A stretch of 64,000 bases of DNA from Lantana camara (Eukaryota > Streptophyta > Magnoliopsida > Lamiales > Verbenaceae), in contig CM074865.1 of the NCBI GenBank assembly GCA_037501455.1, positions 51,354,501 to 51,418,500 on the forward strand. The letters are read 5' to 3'. Below are positions 11,407 to 22,648 of this stretch, piece by piece. Made by a program: the position numbers and the translations under genes. Position 1 is the first letter of the stretch. Each line of letters begins with the position of its first letter. The notes under the pieces were generated by a model that saw only the letters and a list, made by a program, of their open reading frames with translations, searched no databases and was not told where the DNA came from.

Positions 11407-13105
11407 AGTTGTATCAGAGCCAGCTCGTTAATCATATATCTGATTCGTCTCCACGTAACTGAATTGGGTAGAAATTCTTAGGCTTAGATGCGAATTAGGT
11501 ATTTTGGAGTTCTTTTAGAAAGCCTGAATTACGAAATTGTATTTTTCCTAAAAGTTTTCGAAAAACGTTTTTGAAAATTTGATTGAAATTATTTTGGATC
11601 AAATATATTTAAATCGTGTTTTAAATTTTGGATTGTTGTTACTTTTTGAACAAAAATATGAAACACGAAATCACGTTACGAAAACGCGAGCCTAGACGTG
11701 CTAAGGCGTAGCACGCCTAGGCCCGCGTGCCCGTCCGTTCAGCAGTCCCGCATGGTCGTGCCTAGGCCCACGCCTTGGCGCGCCCGCACATCACCTCCCG
11801 CATCCGCGCGGGAGCCTCCCGTCGCCAGCCTGCCTGCCCGCCGAGGCGAGAGCGCGCGATGAGAGCGAGAAGGCGTGCGCAAGTGTGTGCCGGCAGCCTT
11901 GTTGCTGGTGTGCGCAATGATTGCGGTCCGCCTGGGCTGGCGGGCGGGCGATGCCTGGCCCTCATTTCGCGATCTTGATTTTCGTGTTTAGTCCAATCCA
12001 ATCCCAATTTAATTTTTCTGTAAAATTTTGTTTTTATTAAATTTGAATTATTTTTGAAATAATTGTTTAGATTGGGATTTTGAAAAATTAAGCGATTTAA
12101 ATTTTGGGAAAATTGCAAACTTTATTTTATGAAAATATTGAAAGAATAAAATTATTAATTTTCAGAAATTAATTGGAATTTTATTACTTTATAGTTTTTC
12201 GGGTTTTGTAGAAAAGGCTCTTGAACAAGAATTACATGTAAGTCGTGTTTTAAGCTATTAGAGCTTAAAGCGAGAATTTTAATTTATTGGTTAAATTTAA
12301 ATTCTTGCAATTGATGCATGTTAGGTGATCATGGGTTTAGACTTATGAATTGTTTTAATTTATGCACATGGATGGTTTAAATTGGGGTTGGAGCCCTATA
12401 GTTGTGTTTTTCAATTGATGTTGGAGCCTCACTTATGTTCGTAGTGTTATGTGATTTATTAGTGGCTTTCCATATTACTGTTTTGAGGCCGAGGTATGCC
12501 CCGTGTATTTTTCTAAGGCCAATATGAAGATTGAGCCTTATTACTTTTCAGTACTTTCTCATTTTTTTGAGAGTAGAATAGGTGGTGAGGTTTTTATTTT
12601 CATTTTGGAGATAATGCACCCATGGAGTAAGATGGACGACATTCAAGTAACAAGGAGGCCATAAGTGAACACCTCTCAAAATGTTAGGGAGGGGAATCTC
12701 AATTGAAGATGTAACTGAGATAGGGCTCGTATTTTGTTACTGCTTTCCCTTATGTGATTTAAACTGTTTATGTGGCATGTATGTTAGAACTTGTGATTGT
12801 GGAGTGGCTCCCGCATATCACGCATAAGATAGGTAGAACCCATGATCATCATATGTTAGTATCATGCTAGGACATGTTATCTGCTAAGTGCTTGTGTGAA
12901 ATGCATTTAGGTTGTACTTGCATTAATCAAGACTAATTAAAATTGGATAACATATATATTGGTGAGGTCGAACCGGACAACTCTCCGGTTGATTCAAAAA
13001 TTCCCATTGAATATTATGCTAATTTCGAACAATAGGTATTTAATTCGAGGTGCAAATTTTGAATTAAATTCCTAGCATTCCATCAATAGGTTTTAAGTTT
13101 AGTAA
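11407..13105 (+). other. Copia A leader with CpG-rich block
   Basis: Untranslated leader of about 1.7 kb. A GC- and CpG-rich block at about 11690-11970 stands out from AT-rich flanks; it opens with a stem (CCTAG-A-CGTGCT and AGCACG-C-CTAGG, 11691-11721). B has a matching GC-rich block at about 57300-57440. Short ORFs in it read on both strands and look incidental. Near 13119 is one arm and loop of the hairpin motif found four times in B, cut by A's gag deletion. Confidence 0.75.
11409..11424 (+). other. Primer binding site, tRNA-iMet (A)
   Basis: TTGTATCAGAGCCAGC directly follows the 5' LTR end. It matches the complement of plant initiator tRNA-Met 3' end (TGGTATCAGAGCC...) except for a base near its start. 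Confidence 0.85.
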
Positions 13106-13312
13106 GTGAAGCTAGTTATTGTCCGCAAGTCGTGGTTTAAGTGTCCATGGAGTCCAGTTTCTCACAAGAAAGCCCAAAAGAAGAAGAAGAAACCCCTTAG
13201 GCCCACTGGTGGCATTTCGAAGGGGAAGGCCCAGAGGAAGAAGCGTGATCAGAAAGAGGATGTTTGCTTCCATTGTGGCAAAGCGGGACATTGGAGGAGA
13301 AACTGCCAATAG
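13106..13312 (+). pseudogene. Copia A gag remnant with zinc knuckle
   Basis: Only the C-terminal end of gag remains: a Lys-rich stretch and one CCHC zinc knuckle (C-F-H-C-GKAGH-WRRNC, 13265-13309). Compared with B, whose gag starts MATKNPL and runs over 250 residues, about the first two thirds are gone: leader sequence around 13119-13136 is fused directly to late gag. A stop (CAATAG) follows the knuckle. Gag normally forms the virus-like particle. Confidence 0.85.
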
Positions 13313-14640
13313 TACAATGCTACTCTAAAGAAAGGTATATTTCTCGTTGAAGTAAATCTTTCTATTAATTCTAGTTCTTGGGTACTTGATACCGGTTGTG
13401 GAGCTCATATCTGTAATGATGTACAGATGCTAAATGAAGTTCAACAACTCAGAGAAGGAGAATGTGTCTTGAAGATCGGCAATGGCTCAAATGTTGAAGC
13501 TCGAGCTTTAGGCACAATTAGATTAGGTTTTGGTAGTTTTGAGTTAGTTTTAAATAAATTCCTTTATGTACTGAGCATTAATCGTAATATAATTTCAGTT
13601 CCAATTTTAGATTGTGAAGGTTATGAAACTTATATTAATAATGGTAAGTACTTTATCAAACGGAACAACTCTAAGTAATGGACTTTATCTAACTCAAAAT
13701 AATAATATTATGAATATACAACGAGAAACTAAACATAAGAGAGATGACAAAGTTTCAGCTCCCTTATGTCACGCTAGGTTAGGACACATTTCCAAGAACA
13801 GAATTAGCAAGATAAACACTTTAGGATCATTCTCTGAAAATGATCTCAAAGAGTTAACTTCTTGCGAGTCCTGTCTCAAAGGAAAGATGTCCAAAGTTCC
13901 TTTTAAAGGAACTGTGGAACATGCCACTAAGGTCTTGGATTTGATCCATTCTGATGTTTGTGGGCCGCTTAGCCTAAGCACAAGAAACAATCATCAGTAT
14001 TTCATAAGCTTTACTGATGACTTTAGTCGGTATGGTTATGTATACTTAATGAAGTATAAATCTGAAGCTTTTGAGAAATTCCTAGAATTTCAAAAGGAGG
14101 TTGAGAACCAAACTGGTCACAAGATCAAACCACTTTGATCTGATCGAGGAGGCGAGTATCTTTGTGAAGAATTCCTTAATCATCTCAAAGATAATGGGAT
14201 TATCTCTCTGTGGACTCCTCCGAGAACTCCTCAACTCAATGGAGTTTCTGAGAGAAGGAATCGAACCCTACTCGATGTGGTTCGTTCCATGATGAGTTTC
14301 ACTGACTTACCACCTTCTTTATGGGGTTATGCCCTAGAAAGTGCGGCAAAGATTTTGAATCTAGTTCCCTCTAAGTCAGTCCCTAAAATGCCCTATGAAA
14401 TGTGGCATGGTAAAATCCCTAGTTATTCTTACTTAAGAATTTGGGGTTGTCCTGCTTACGTGAAGAGGACAGTGGGAGATAAGTTAGAATCTCATTCTAA
14501 CTTATGCTACTTTGTAGGTTATCCTAAGAAATCCATAGGATACTACTTCTATGATCAATCTGAGCAAAAAGTGTTTCTTTTCAGAAATGCTACTTTTCTT
14601 GAGGAACCGTTCCTTAACAAAAGAAAGCCAAGATCATAGA
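13313..14640 (+). pseudogene. Copia A protease and integrase, broken
   Basis: Protease active-site motif WVLDTGCGAHI at about 13379-13411 (Asp at 13388). Integrase zinc finger HARLGH...CESC follows near 13770-13880, then the core with HSDVCGP, TDDFSRYG and, after the break, QLNGVSERRN with the catalytic Glu intact. Breaks: a frame change near 13670-13680 and a CGA to TGA stop at 14137, just before the SDRGGEY block, as judged against B. The end of integrase (14277-14639) has the LPPSLWGYAL and PYEMWHG blocks. Confidence 0.87.
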
Positions 14641-16390
14641 ATTGGAGGAAGTAAAAAGTGACCCCACGCCACCCACTGAAGAAACATCCCCTTCTGATCA
14701 ACCATAACCAATCACGAATTTCGATACACACGTAAATCCTCCTCTAAGGCATTCTGAACGCACTCCTAGACAGCCGGAGAGATGGTATGGATTCTTCTAT
14801 CAGATCTCTCAAAAGGATAATGATCCTCTAACATATGAGGAGGCACTTTCAGATTCTGACTCTGAACAGTGGATAGAAGCCATGAAATCCGAAATGGATT
14901 CCATGAACTCCAACCAAGTTTGGACCTTGGTAGATTTGCCTGATGGGGTCAAACCCATAGGTTGCAAATGGATCTTTAAGAGAAAGCTTGCAGTTGATAG
15001 AAGCATTGCAGCCTACAAAGCAAGACTGGTTGCAAAAGGATTCACTAAAAGACCCGGCGTGGACTTTGATGAAACCTTTTCACCAGTTGCAATACAAAAG
15101 TCTATTCGGATCATGCTTGCTATTGCAGCATATTATGACTATGGGATATGGCAAATTGATGTGAAAACTGTCTTTCTCAATGTTGACATTTATAAAGACA
15201 TTTATATAGAGCAACCCATAGGTTTCACATTCAGTGGGAGTGAGCAAAAGGTTTGCAAACTCCAGAGATCAATCTATGGATTGAAACAGGCTTCTAGGAA
15301 GTGGAACATTCGATTTGATGAATCAGTCAAAGCGTTTGGCTCCATTCAAATTTCGAATGAATCATGTGGGTATAGAAAGGAATTGGAGACGTCTTGTATT
15401 TCTTAGTACTTTATGTTGATGACATCCTTCTTATTGGGAATTCGAAGGATGATATGAAAGTAACTAAGTTATGGTTATCGAACCAATTCGAGATGAAAGA
15501 TTTTAGTGATGCATCCTATATCCTTAGAATTAAAATCTATCGAGATAGATCTAGAAGGTTAATAGGACTATCACAGTTGATGTACATTGAAGAGATTCAA
15601 TATGGAGTCAGCAAAGGTTAAGAACCTTCCTATGAGTGTAGGAACATGTCTTTCTAAGAAAATGTGTCCTAAGACTAACCTTGAGAAGGAAAAAATGACT
15701 CATACACCTTATGCATCAGCAATAGGTAGCATAATGTATGCAATGTTATGTACTCGACCGGATGTGGCTTATGCACTTAGTGTAACAAGTCGTTTCCAAT
15801 CTGACCCTGGAGATGGTCACTGGGCTGCCGTGAAGAATATTCTTAAGTACTTAAAAAGTACTAAAGATTTATTCCTAGTTTACGGAGGTCAAGAAGATCT
15901 TACTATCGAAGGATACTGCGATGCAAGCTTTACATCTGACTTAGATGATTTTAAGTCAATGTCAGGATACATTTTCTACCTAAACGACAGAGCAGTGAGG
16001 TGGAAGAATTCCAAGCAAACGACCACTGTAGATTCGACCACTAAGGCCGAATACTTAGCTGCAAATGATGCAACTAAGGAAGGTGTTTGGATTAGAAACT
16101 TCATTCAACAGTTTAATTTTGTTCCTAGTATGAAAGACCCCATTACTGCGTTTTGTGACAACACTGGGCCGGTTGCTCAAGTAAGAGAACCAAAATCTCA
16201 CTAACGGACCAAGCACATTATGAGGGAGTATCACCTAATCCGTGATATTATCAAAAGACGAGATGTACAAATTGAGAGGGTCGCATCAGCAGAGAACGTG
16301 GCGGATCCACTTACTAAACCCCTTTGTCGAGAAGCTTTCCATGGTCATCTTCAGAAGATGGGACTTAGAGTAGTTTTAGAATGGCTTTGA
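14641..16390 (+). pseudogene. Copia A reverse transcriptase and RNase H, broken
   Basis: RT starts with SEMDSMNSNQVWTLVDLP and GCKWIFKRK near 14888-14990, has FSPVA and DVKTVFLN blocks, and the YVDDILL catalytic motif near 15412-15432. A small deletion near 15390-15400 shifts the frame before YVDD, and another shift lies near 15590. RNase H (15900-16340) shows GYCDASF, KAEYLAAND and FCDNTG blocks, then an in-frame TAA at 16202 where B continues. Copying would fail at several points. Confidence 0.87.
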
Positions 16391-16405
16391 CGGGCAAGTG
16401 GGAGA
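16391..16405 (+). other. Polypurine tract (A)
   Basis: CGGGCAAGTGGGAGA just left of the 3' LTR; B has the same tract in reverse at 51708-51722. It primes plus-strand DNA synthesis. Confidence 0.8.
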
Positions 16406-16406
16406 T

Positions 16407-18318
16407 TGTTAAGAATAGTGCCCTAGAAAGCCGATTGCATATCCGCTTTGTACTTTTCCTTATTGTAATTACAGATAATGTTTGAACAAAATAACGAATT
16501 GAGGCAACATTTCTTTATATGCTCTTCTTTGGTATGCGTTTACTTTAGTTGTGCATATATGAGAACTCCCCTAATCCTGATGACTTTCGGACTCTACCAC
16601 TTAGGTGAAATGGTTCATGAAATGAGCCCTATATCACAGAAGTCATGATTAGTAAAATACTCCAAGCTGATGAGTCCTACAGACATTGGGAGTGTCAACC
16701 TGACTCCTTCAAGGCTTGTTTGTGGGATCATGCCCTTAAGAAGGACCACCTTGTTTCATGGAGGTGCAAAGTGTATAGTTGATACGTGTGTGATACATGA
16801 GGGTGCTTACTTCCACAAGTAAGTTCACTGAGGTGCCCCATGTGAGAAGATTCCTAACTGGGAAAGGAAGTTCCTATTTCAGGAAATGGAAACTTCCAGA
16901 TTAGGAAATATCTCACGAGTTATTGATGTGATTAATTGATCCTTAGACTTGAGGTTCCATGTCACTTTATGAGTTAACTTCGTAGTCTTAGGTATAAGCT
17001 TTAAAGGGTGTCGCCTTAGACAACTGATTCAAGGCTTATACTGGGGCTGCACAAGTGACTCATGAAAGTGAATGAGAATGAAGAAAGGACCTACACTTGC
17101 ATTTGCAAGGTGATCTCTTATTGTGTAAGTCATTCATATGCCATATGGAGTCCTTGGCCAAGGTAGTAGATCAAAACATCAAGAAAAGGGTTTCTTGGAT
17201 TGAGATCAAATGGATATGATATGCACTTAGCTTTAAGACCAGATTATTAGGGTTCTGATTATTCCCTTACCCTAGATCTTGGTTGAGAGATAGTAAGTAG
17301 GAGGATTGTATCTCACATGAATCAATGACTTAAAGGTTCTGTCGAATCGAGACATTCCAATTCAGCTAGGGGTTAAACATCTATTGCTAAACTGTGGTCG
17401 TTTAATCTGTGGACTGATTAATTAATAAGTGAATTAATTAATTAGGGTCACTGCTAATTGAACTGAGAACCTAGAGGGTCACACACAACAATTTGGTTAC
17501 ATGAGTTGAGGCTTTGAAATGATTAAACGAGTTAATCGAGCCAAGAGGGTTCCACACGTGTGAATAACACGTGCGGGTCACGTGAGTGGCACGTGTCCTT
17601 GGGACACGTATCTCACACGTGTATATATATATTGTATGTGTTAAATAATTAATGTGTTAATTATTTAATAGACTTTGGTTTAATTTTTGGATTAAAATGA
17701 AAGTCTTATTTTAGAGAAATTAATCTATTTAATTAATTAGATAAATAAGTTATTTATTAATTAATAAATAAAGTATAATATTATCTAAAAGGGTTTTGGA
17801 TATTTTAGCTCTCTTAAAAGTTGATTTGAATTAGAATTCAAAATCAAGGTTTAGAATTACTTGATAATCAAGTAATAAGAGAGAGGGACCAAATCCTTAG
17901 TCCAATAGGCCTAGGTTCGGCCGCCCCTCCCTTTGCTATATATAGAGCTCCCCTTAAGGGTGATGAATTCCTCTTGGTTCACGTGTTGAACACCATCCTT
18001 TCTCCAAGATCACATAAACCCTAGGTTAAGCCTAAACACTGACTAGAGAACTAGCATCCTTACAAGTTAGATTGTAGTCAAGTTGGTGGACTATCTCTAG
18101 AGAGCTTCAAGTTAGAAGTTTTTAAAGATTCGAGCTTTACCTAGAAGAGGGGATCAACCCTCGAGAAGAGCGTTCTTGGGTGGCGTGAAACGCTTCAAGA
18201 AAGATTATTGAAAAGAAAGTTTCTTTACCTTACGAATTTGGATTCATAATTGCGAGTTTCGATCCTTTTGTTGGAAAATTTTTAAATTTCCGCTGCTTTC
18301 TGATTCTTGTTTTCCAAC

Positions 18319-18319
<1 letters not shown>
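16407..18319 (+). repeat. Copia A 3' LTR
   Basis: 1913 bp, TGTTAAGAATAG to CCAACA. It keeps the empty V site near 17785 and runs at its right edge into a TA microsatellite belonging to O. Confidence 0.92.
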
Positions 18320-18354
<35 letters not shown>

Positions 18355-18403
18355 TTCATGCATTTGTGTAATATATAGTATATATACCCATAGCAGCCAT
18401 GCA
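18320..18403 (-). mobile_element. Solo LTR O, piece 2
   Basis: Short AT-rich stretch with a TA microsatellite (about 18323-18352), between copia A and solo LTR W. Placed in O because W and A are both bounded by their own duplications here. Confidence 0.65.
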
Positions 18404-19094
18404 TGTAGCACCTCGGACACGTGGAGGTACCACAACCCCGCACTATAGGTCAATCCGTACATGAACCAACCTATAGCGAACGGGTGATAATGCAATAAAC
18501 GACAAGCTAGGCGGAATTACTAATACATGCAACAAAATAAAGCGGAAGCATAAACTAGTTTCTATTAAATATTTCGATTTATCAAGTTACGGTGTTTCTC
18601 GTTTATGAATTTAAACATGTCTTACTTTACATATCAATACATTATCATCTTCAATTAAACAATAACAATAACTACAATTCTATAAACAACAATAATAATT
18701 AACTACACGAACCACGGATGACACGACTACATGAATTGGACTCGACTCGACTCAACTCCCGCCTAGCGTGCACCTGCAATAACCTGAAAGGTGGAGGCGT
18801 CAGTCTGTGAAGACCGAGTGAGGGGTTTATATACATATTAGCGCAGATAACATGCAAGTCATATTCTCGGGTAAAGATTTATAAAAGATAAATATACAAG
18901 CTCAATAATAATATAGCTTCGCCCGAGAATAAAACTATCAATATTAAATACTTGTTCTTTCATGCAATCGATGAACATGCTTGCTTGCTTGTTAATCATT
19001 AGGTGATCATGCAATTCAATTATCGTGCAATCGTGCGATATTGTAATCAATTAGCACATTCATGGAATGGAAATCATGCAATAAATACATGGCT

Positions 19095-19507
19095 TGCTTG
19101 TAACACGATAGGGTTTGTTCCTCCTGTGGTTGGACGGACAACCACCAGCCCTGAGACTAGCCCAGCGCCCTCACTAAGGAGAACCTGGCCAGGAGAACAC
19201 AGGTACACGATAAGGCTTTGTTCTTCTTGTGGTTGGACGGACAACCACCAGCCTTAAGACCAGCCCAGCGCCCTCACTAAGGAGGAACTGGCCAAGAGAA
19301 CACACGTACACGATAGGGTATTGTTCTTCCTGTGGTTGGACGGACAACCACCAGCCCGAAGACCAGCCCAGCGCCCTCACTAAGGAGGACCTGGCCAAGA
19401 GAACACACGTACACGATAGGGTATTGTTCTTCCTGTGGTTGGACGGACAACCACTAGCCCGAAGACCAGCCCAGCGCCCTCACTAAGGAGGAGCTGGCCA
19501 GGAGAAT
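19095..19507 (-). repeat. Fourfold ~103-bp tandem repeat with hairpin
   Basis: Four units with 102-103 bp periods (an ACGATA landmark at 19105, 19207, 19310 and 19413). Each holds arms GTGGTTG and CAACCAC (one unit varies) around GACGGA, at the LTR position where other families have a single GATGGTGGG-type hairpin. Short ORFs across it are products of the repeat. Confidence 0.92.
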
Positions 19508-19664
19508 GCATTTAGTTGCTTTCATGAACATGACATGCTTGATTCGTGAACAATAACATACTTGAAATGATAAGTGATTTCATCAAATTATAACTATAAA
19601 TACCTTTGGCCAAAAATCACGTAAAGGTTATACGGGTTCTATATAACTAGAAACTAAACCTCAC

Positions 19665-19724
19665 CTAACAGGCAACACACGACTCTTGAATGCGTGAACG
19701 TGCTCGTGCTCGACAATCTCCTCC
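19665..19724 (-). other. Candidate LTR mini-exon (W)
   Basis: On the - strand, TCAATTACTCTTCAG precedes 60 nt ending at GTTAG|GTGAGG. Confidence 0.55.
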
Positions 19725-20578
19725 CTGAAGAGTAATTGAACAAGAAATGGGAACATACATGCATTCGTGAGAAAATACTCGACAATGGTACCAAATATGA
19801 CGCACGGCGTAACCATGAACATATTCTTGTATGAAATAAACGTATACGTACACGTACCGATCATATAGATACCTATAAATGGAATGGAATAATTTACAAG
19901 AAGACAAATAATTTCACGGAGATCACGTATTTAAGGCATGCAATCATACCAATTCGTTTTACATAAAGCACGGAGTTAACAATTAAGTTTAAGTAAGAAA
20001 AGACCATAAAATGTCAAATAACCATATAATCATCAATTATTCAAGTATTCCAATCAAATAAATCGTATACGGGAGCCGAGAGAGTGAAAGGAATGCGAGA
20101 AAAGAGGTTTTGGCAAACTTTGGCAAAAGTTGACAGTTTTCGGAAATGTACAAGCTATAGGACAACTGGAATATCTTGAGTTATAGAATTTGTAATTGGG
20201 TTTTGTTTGTTGAATAGAAAACTAGGCAAACACACCTTTCCGATGATATATGGCTCGTATCCTAATTCAAAGTGAGGAGAAAATGGCGTAAGCTTGAAAT
20301 TGAGTGAATGCAGATTTTCGATAGAGTGGCGACACAAAATTAAAATGGATATATCTCATAAACCAGAAAAGATATTGAGGTGATTCCAATTGGAGAATAC
20401 TTTAGACTCAAATTGAAATGAATATCATATAATTTTCACGTAATCATGTTGAACACAATTTATAGAAATTAGTGTAACACGTTTAAATTAAATAAACGAA
20501 AATAATAAAATAAAATCCTAACGCTCGAAACCCACACGTGTCGAGTGTACCTGACTGTCTGAAAATCGGGACGTTACA

Positions 20579-20667
20579 ATGGATAATATATAGATATGTA
20601 TATTCACATGCACACAAACACTTATAATATCATATATATATATATACACATGCATATTTCATATGAA

Positions 20668-20703
<36 letters not shown>

Positions 20704-20825
20704 TTACGTGCACGCACACATATATATATTTAACATACACAAAACACAAACTGTTCCATTCCATTAAATATATGTATACACGTACACATAATATAATATA
20801 CCTGCATGTACAAACACAAAAACAC
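20579..20825 (-). mobile_element. Solo LTR O, piece 3
   Basis: AT-rich sequence with a TA microsatellite near 20640-20702 and TA/CA-rich steps. It ends with AACAC (20821-20825), the left target copy of G1; O resumes at 30765 with AACAC. Confidence 0.7.
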
Positions 20826-20938
20826 TGTAACGCCCCAGCTTTCGGCAATTCAGGTATGAACGACACGTGTGCGTTTGAGAGTTGTAATTTAATTATTTAT
20901 TGATCATGTAATTCATTTTTCTATCATGACATAAGTTT

Positions 20939-20945
20939 TATAAAA
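20939..20945 (+). promoter_or_regulatory. Possible TATA box of G1 LTR
   Basis: TATAAAA about 113 bp into the LTR; the G2 LTRs keep the same block. No start-site evidence. Confidence 0.25.
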
Positions 20946-21398
20946 ATTATATTCTCAACTGTTCATTGAAAATTCATATCATATCATATTTATTGGATAT
21001 TTCGAACGTGATTGCTACGTAAATTATTTTCCCGAATGTGATTTATTTCTTTTATGGCCTTAATTGCTCATTTTCACGAATTTGGGATCTAATTGCATTG
21101 GATCTAATTGATCATTTAAAATGGGATTTGAACCTCATTGCATAACTTAATAAATGGAGGGATTTAATTGCAAATTGGCCATCTTTTCTCTTCTCCATAG
21201 CAGCAATCACGTACCAACATTTCCATTTTCTACCAAAACATTTCTTCCTTGTTCTTGCTTCCCATTTCAACCGATCAAAAACCCTTGCCTTGGAGTTGGG
21301 AGATTTCATCATTCAAGCTTAATAATTGTGGGTTTTGGGGACATAGGAGCATCAACATCATCATCTCTTTCTCTTGTCTTCCATTTCTTGCATTTGAG

Positions 21399-22217
21399 GT
21401 AATTATGGAGTTTGAATGATTTTATTGAAAATATTTGATATATAGGGCTTTGTATTGACTTGAGTATTTGGTGTATTGGGTGTTGGAAACTTAATTGTGA
21501 TCTTTAAGCTTGAGTTTGATGCATATATCTTGAGTTTTATGAACTTGGAGCATGATGGAGTGAATGGGTTTTGAATGATTGAATATTGATGATCTAACAT
21601 GAGATTATATGTTTTTATGAGTTATTATTGATCAATATGTATGTTAGCATATTTATTACATCTAATATGTGCATTACTTCTTGAGTTGAATCCATTTTTG
21701 TGGTTGATTGTTGTGGTTGCCATGGCTGCTCTGTTTCTGCTCTGCATTCTGAAGCTCACGTATTTTGGGAACGGCCATTCCCAACCCCAGTTCAAAACTG
21801 GAACGGCCGTTCCCATGATGCTGATACTTTAGGCCAGCGAGACTGGGAACGGCCGTTCCCACTTTGGCCTGTGAGCCGGAACGACCCTTCCCAGCCCAAA
21901 ACGCATTTATATATTAAAAACGCTGGCGCGTTTTCTGAGCCATGGGAACGGCCCTTCCCATTTTCAAAGGGAAGCCGGAACGGCCGTTCCCGTAGTCCAG
22001 AATGTGGGCAAAATTCACTGCATAAAATTAAAATTTTAGCACCCCGTTCCGACGGTTTCTTTGACCCCTAATTGCTATTATATGACTGATTACATGTTGA
22101 AACGCAATATTTTTATGGTACATTGTAATTTTCTCGTCGTCTCGTTGCATTTCCGCCGTTCGTCATATTTGGTACATTTTGAGTCGTGTTTCACGGACAA
22201 TTGTCTTTCTTGCACAG
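21399..22217 (+). other. Predicted LTR intron 1 (G1)
   Basis: Bounded by GAG|GTAATT and TTGTCTTTCTTGCACAG. It contains all six palindromes. Equivalent donors are AAAG|GTAGGT in S (4668), AAG|GTAACC in L (47765 and 63018), CAAG|GTAGC in V (10373, -) and possibly CTG|GTAAAC in E (near 44603, -). Prediction from sites and conservation of position only. Confidence 0.5.
21767..21990. repeat. Palindrome cluster GGGAACGGCCGTTCCC (G1 5' LTR)
   Basis: Six copies: 21767-21782, 21800-21813, 21845-21860 (perfect 16 bp), 21877-21892 (degenerate), 21944-21959 and 21977-21990. Spacing is irregular, roughly 30-65 bp. The EagI-type CGGCCG core is intact in three of six; variants are mostly single changes. 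Confidence 0.93.
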
Positions 22218-22284
22218 ACCAGCTTCCTGGTGACGAGGAGCAGGCCCCGTGAGCTGTTTCCTTGGTTTATTTTGGGTCGTTCAG
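22218..22284 (+). other. Candidate LTR mini-exon (G1 5' LTR)
   Basis: 67 nt between TTTCTTGCACAG and CAG|GTGAGG. Non-coding in appearance. Confidence 0.6.
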
Positions 22285-22620
22285 GTGAGGTTTAATTTTA
22301 GATACATAGGACCCGTACAACCATATGTGACGTTTTAAGCCAAAACCTATTTATATACTTATAGTTTTCAAATGAATTGGTTTTCAAATGTTTTATGGAA
22401 CTATTGAAAGAATTGATTGATTAATTGATTGATTTGGCGAGAATTGTATTGCACTGTGGGCCCGAGGGTAGTGACTCGAGCCAACCGGGAAAGCATGGGC
22501 TGACGGGTAACTCGAGAGCTATCCTCACCAAATTGGGATGACCCCTGAACCCCCTAGGAGATTAGGGGAGGAAGGAGTTCCGGGCTTAGGGATTCATGTA
22601 CCCTCTGCCCAGATTGATTG

Positions 22621-22648
22621 GATGGTGGGGCCTTGCAATCCCACCATC
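22621..22648 (+). repeat. LTR hairpin GATGGTGGG / CCCACCATC (G1)
   Basis: Nine-base perfect arms around a 10-nt loop, inside predicted intron 2. Equivalent hairpins with changed arms occur in T, O, V, W, E and L. Confidence 0.75.

Larger units (their letters stand above)
6648..18319 (+). mobile_element. Ty1/copia element A (Angela-type), decayed
   Basis: Full-length structure: 5' LTR 6648-11406 (interrupted by V), initiator-Met primer site, leader, gag remnant, pol, polypurine tract, 3' LTR 16407-18319. LTRs begin TGTT and end AACA, and the LTR start (AATAGTGCCCTAGAAAG) resembles Angela/BARE LTRs. Flanking bases are ATGTT (6643-6647) and ATATT (18320-18324), one mismatch. The two LTRs differ clearly more than those of G1, and the coding region has several breaks, so this is one of the older layers. 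Confidence 0.92.
18404..20578 (-). mobile_element. Solo LTR W inside O
   Basis: A 2175-bp LTR from TGTAGCACCTCGG to GGGACGTTACA. Flanks ATGCA (18399-18403) and ATGGA (20579-20583) are a duplication with one mismatch. It has the terminal stem (CTATAGGT / ACCTATAG), an acceptor near 18783-18795, a fourfold tandem repeat (19095-19507), and a mini-exon candidate (19665-19724). It lacks the palindrome cluster: after the CCAATTGGAG block near 20385 it jumps to AT-rich sequence where V has its palindromes. Confidence 0.88.

Noticed and set aside
11775..12118. Ala/Arg-rich ORFs in the copia leader
   Set aside because: Both strands are open because of GC content; B does not preserve the frame.
18323..18352. 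TA microsatellite as a functional element
   Set aside because: Simple repeat within an LTR remnant; similar runs recur near 20640-20702 and 30885-30904 without further signal.
19003..19486. Repetitive protein read across the W tandem repeat
   Set aside because: The frame is open only because the 103-bp unit lacks stops; no start context or homology, and it lies in an LTR.
21700..22071. 123-codon ORF in the G1 and G2 LTRs
   Set aside because: It runs through the palindrome cluster and the proteins are GC-repeat translations; G2 does not keep the same frame intact.
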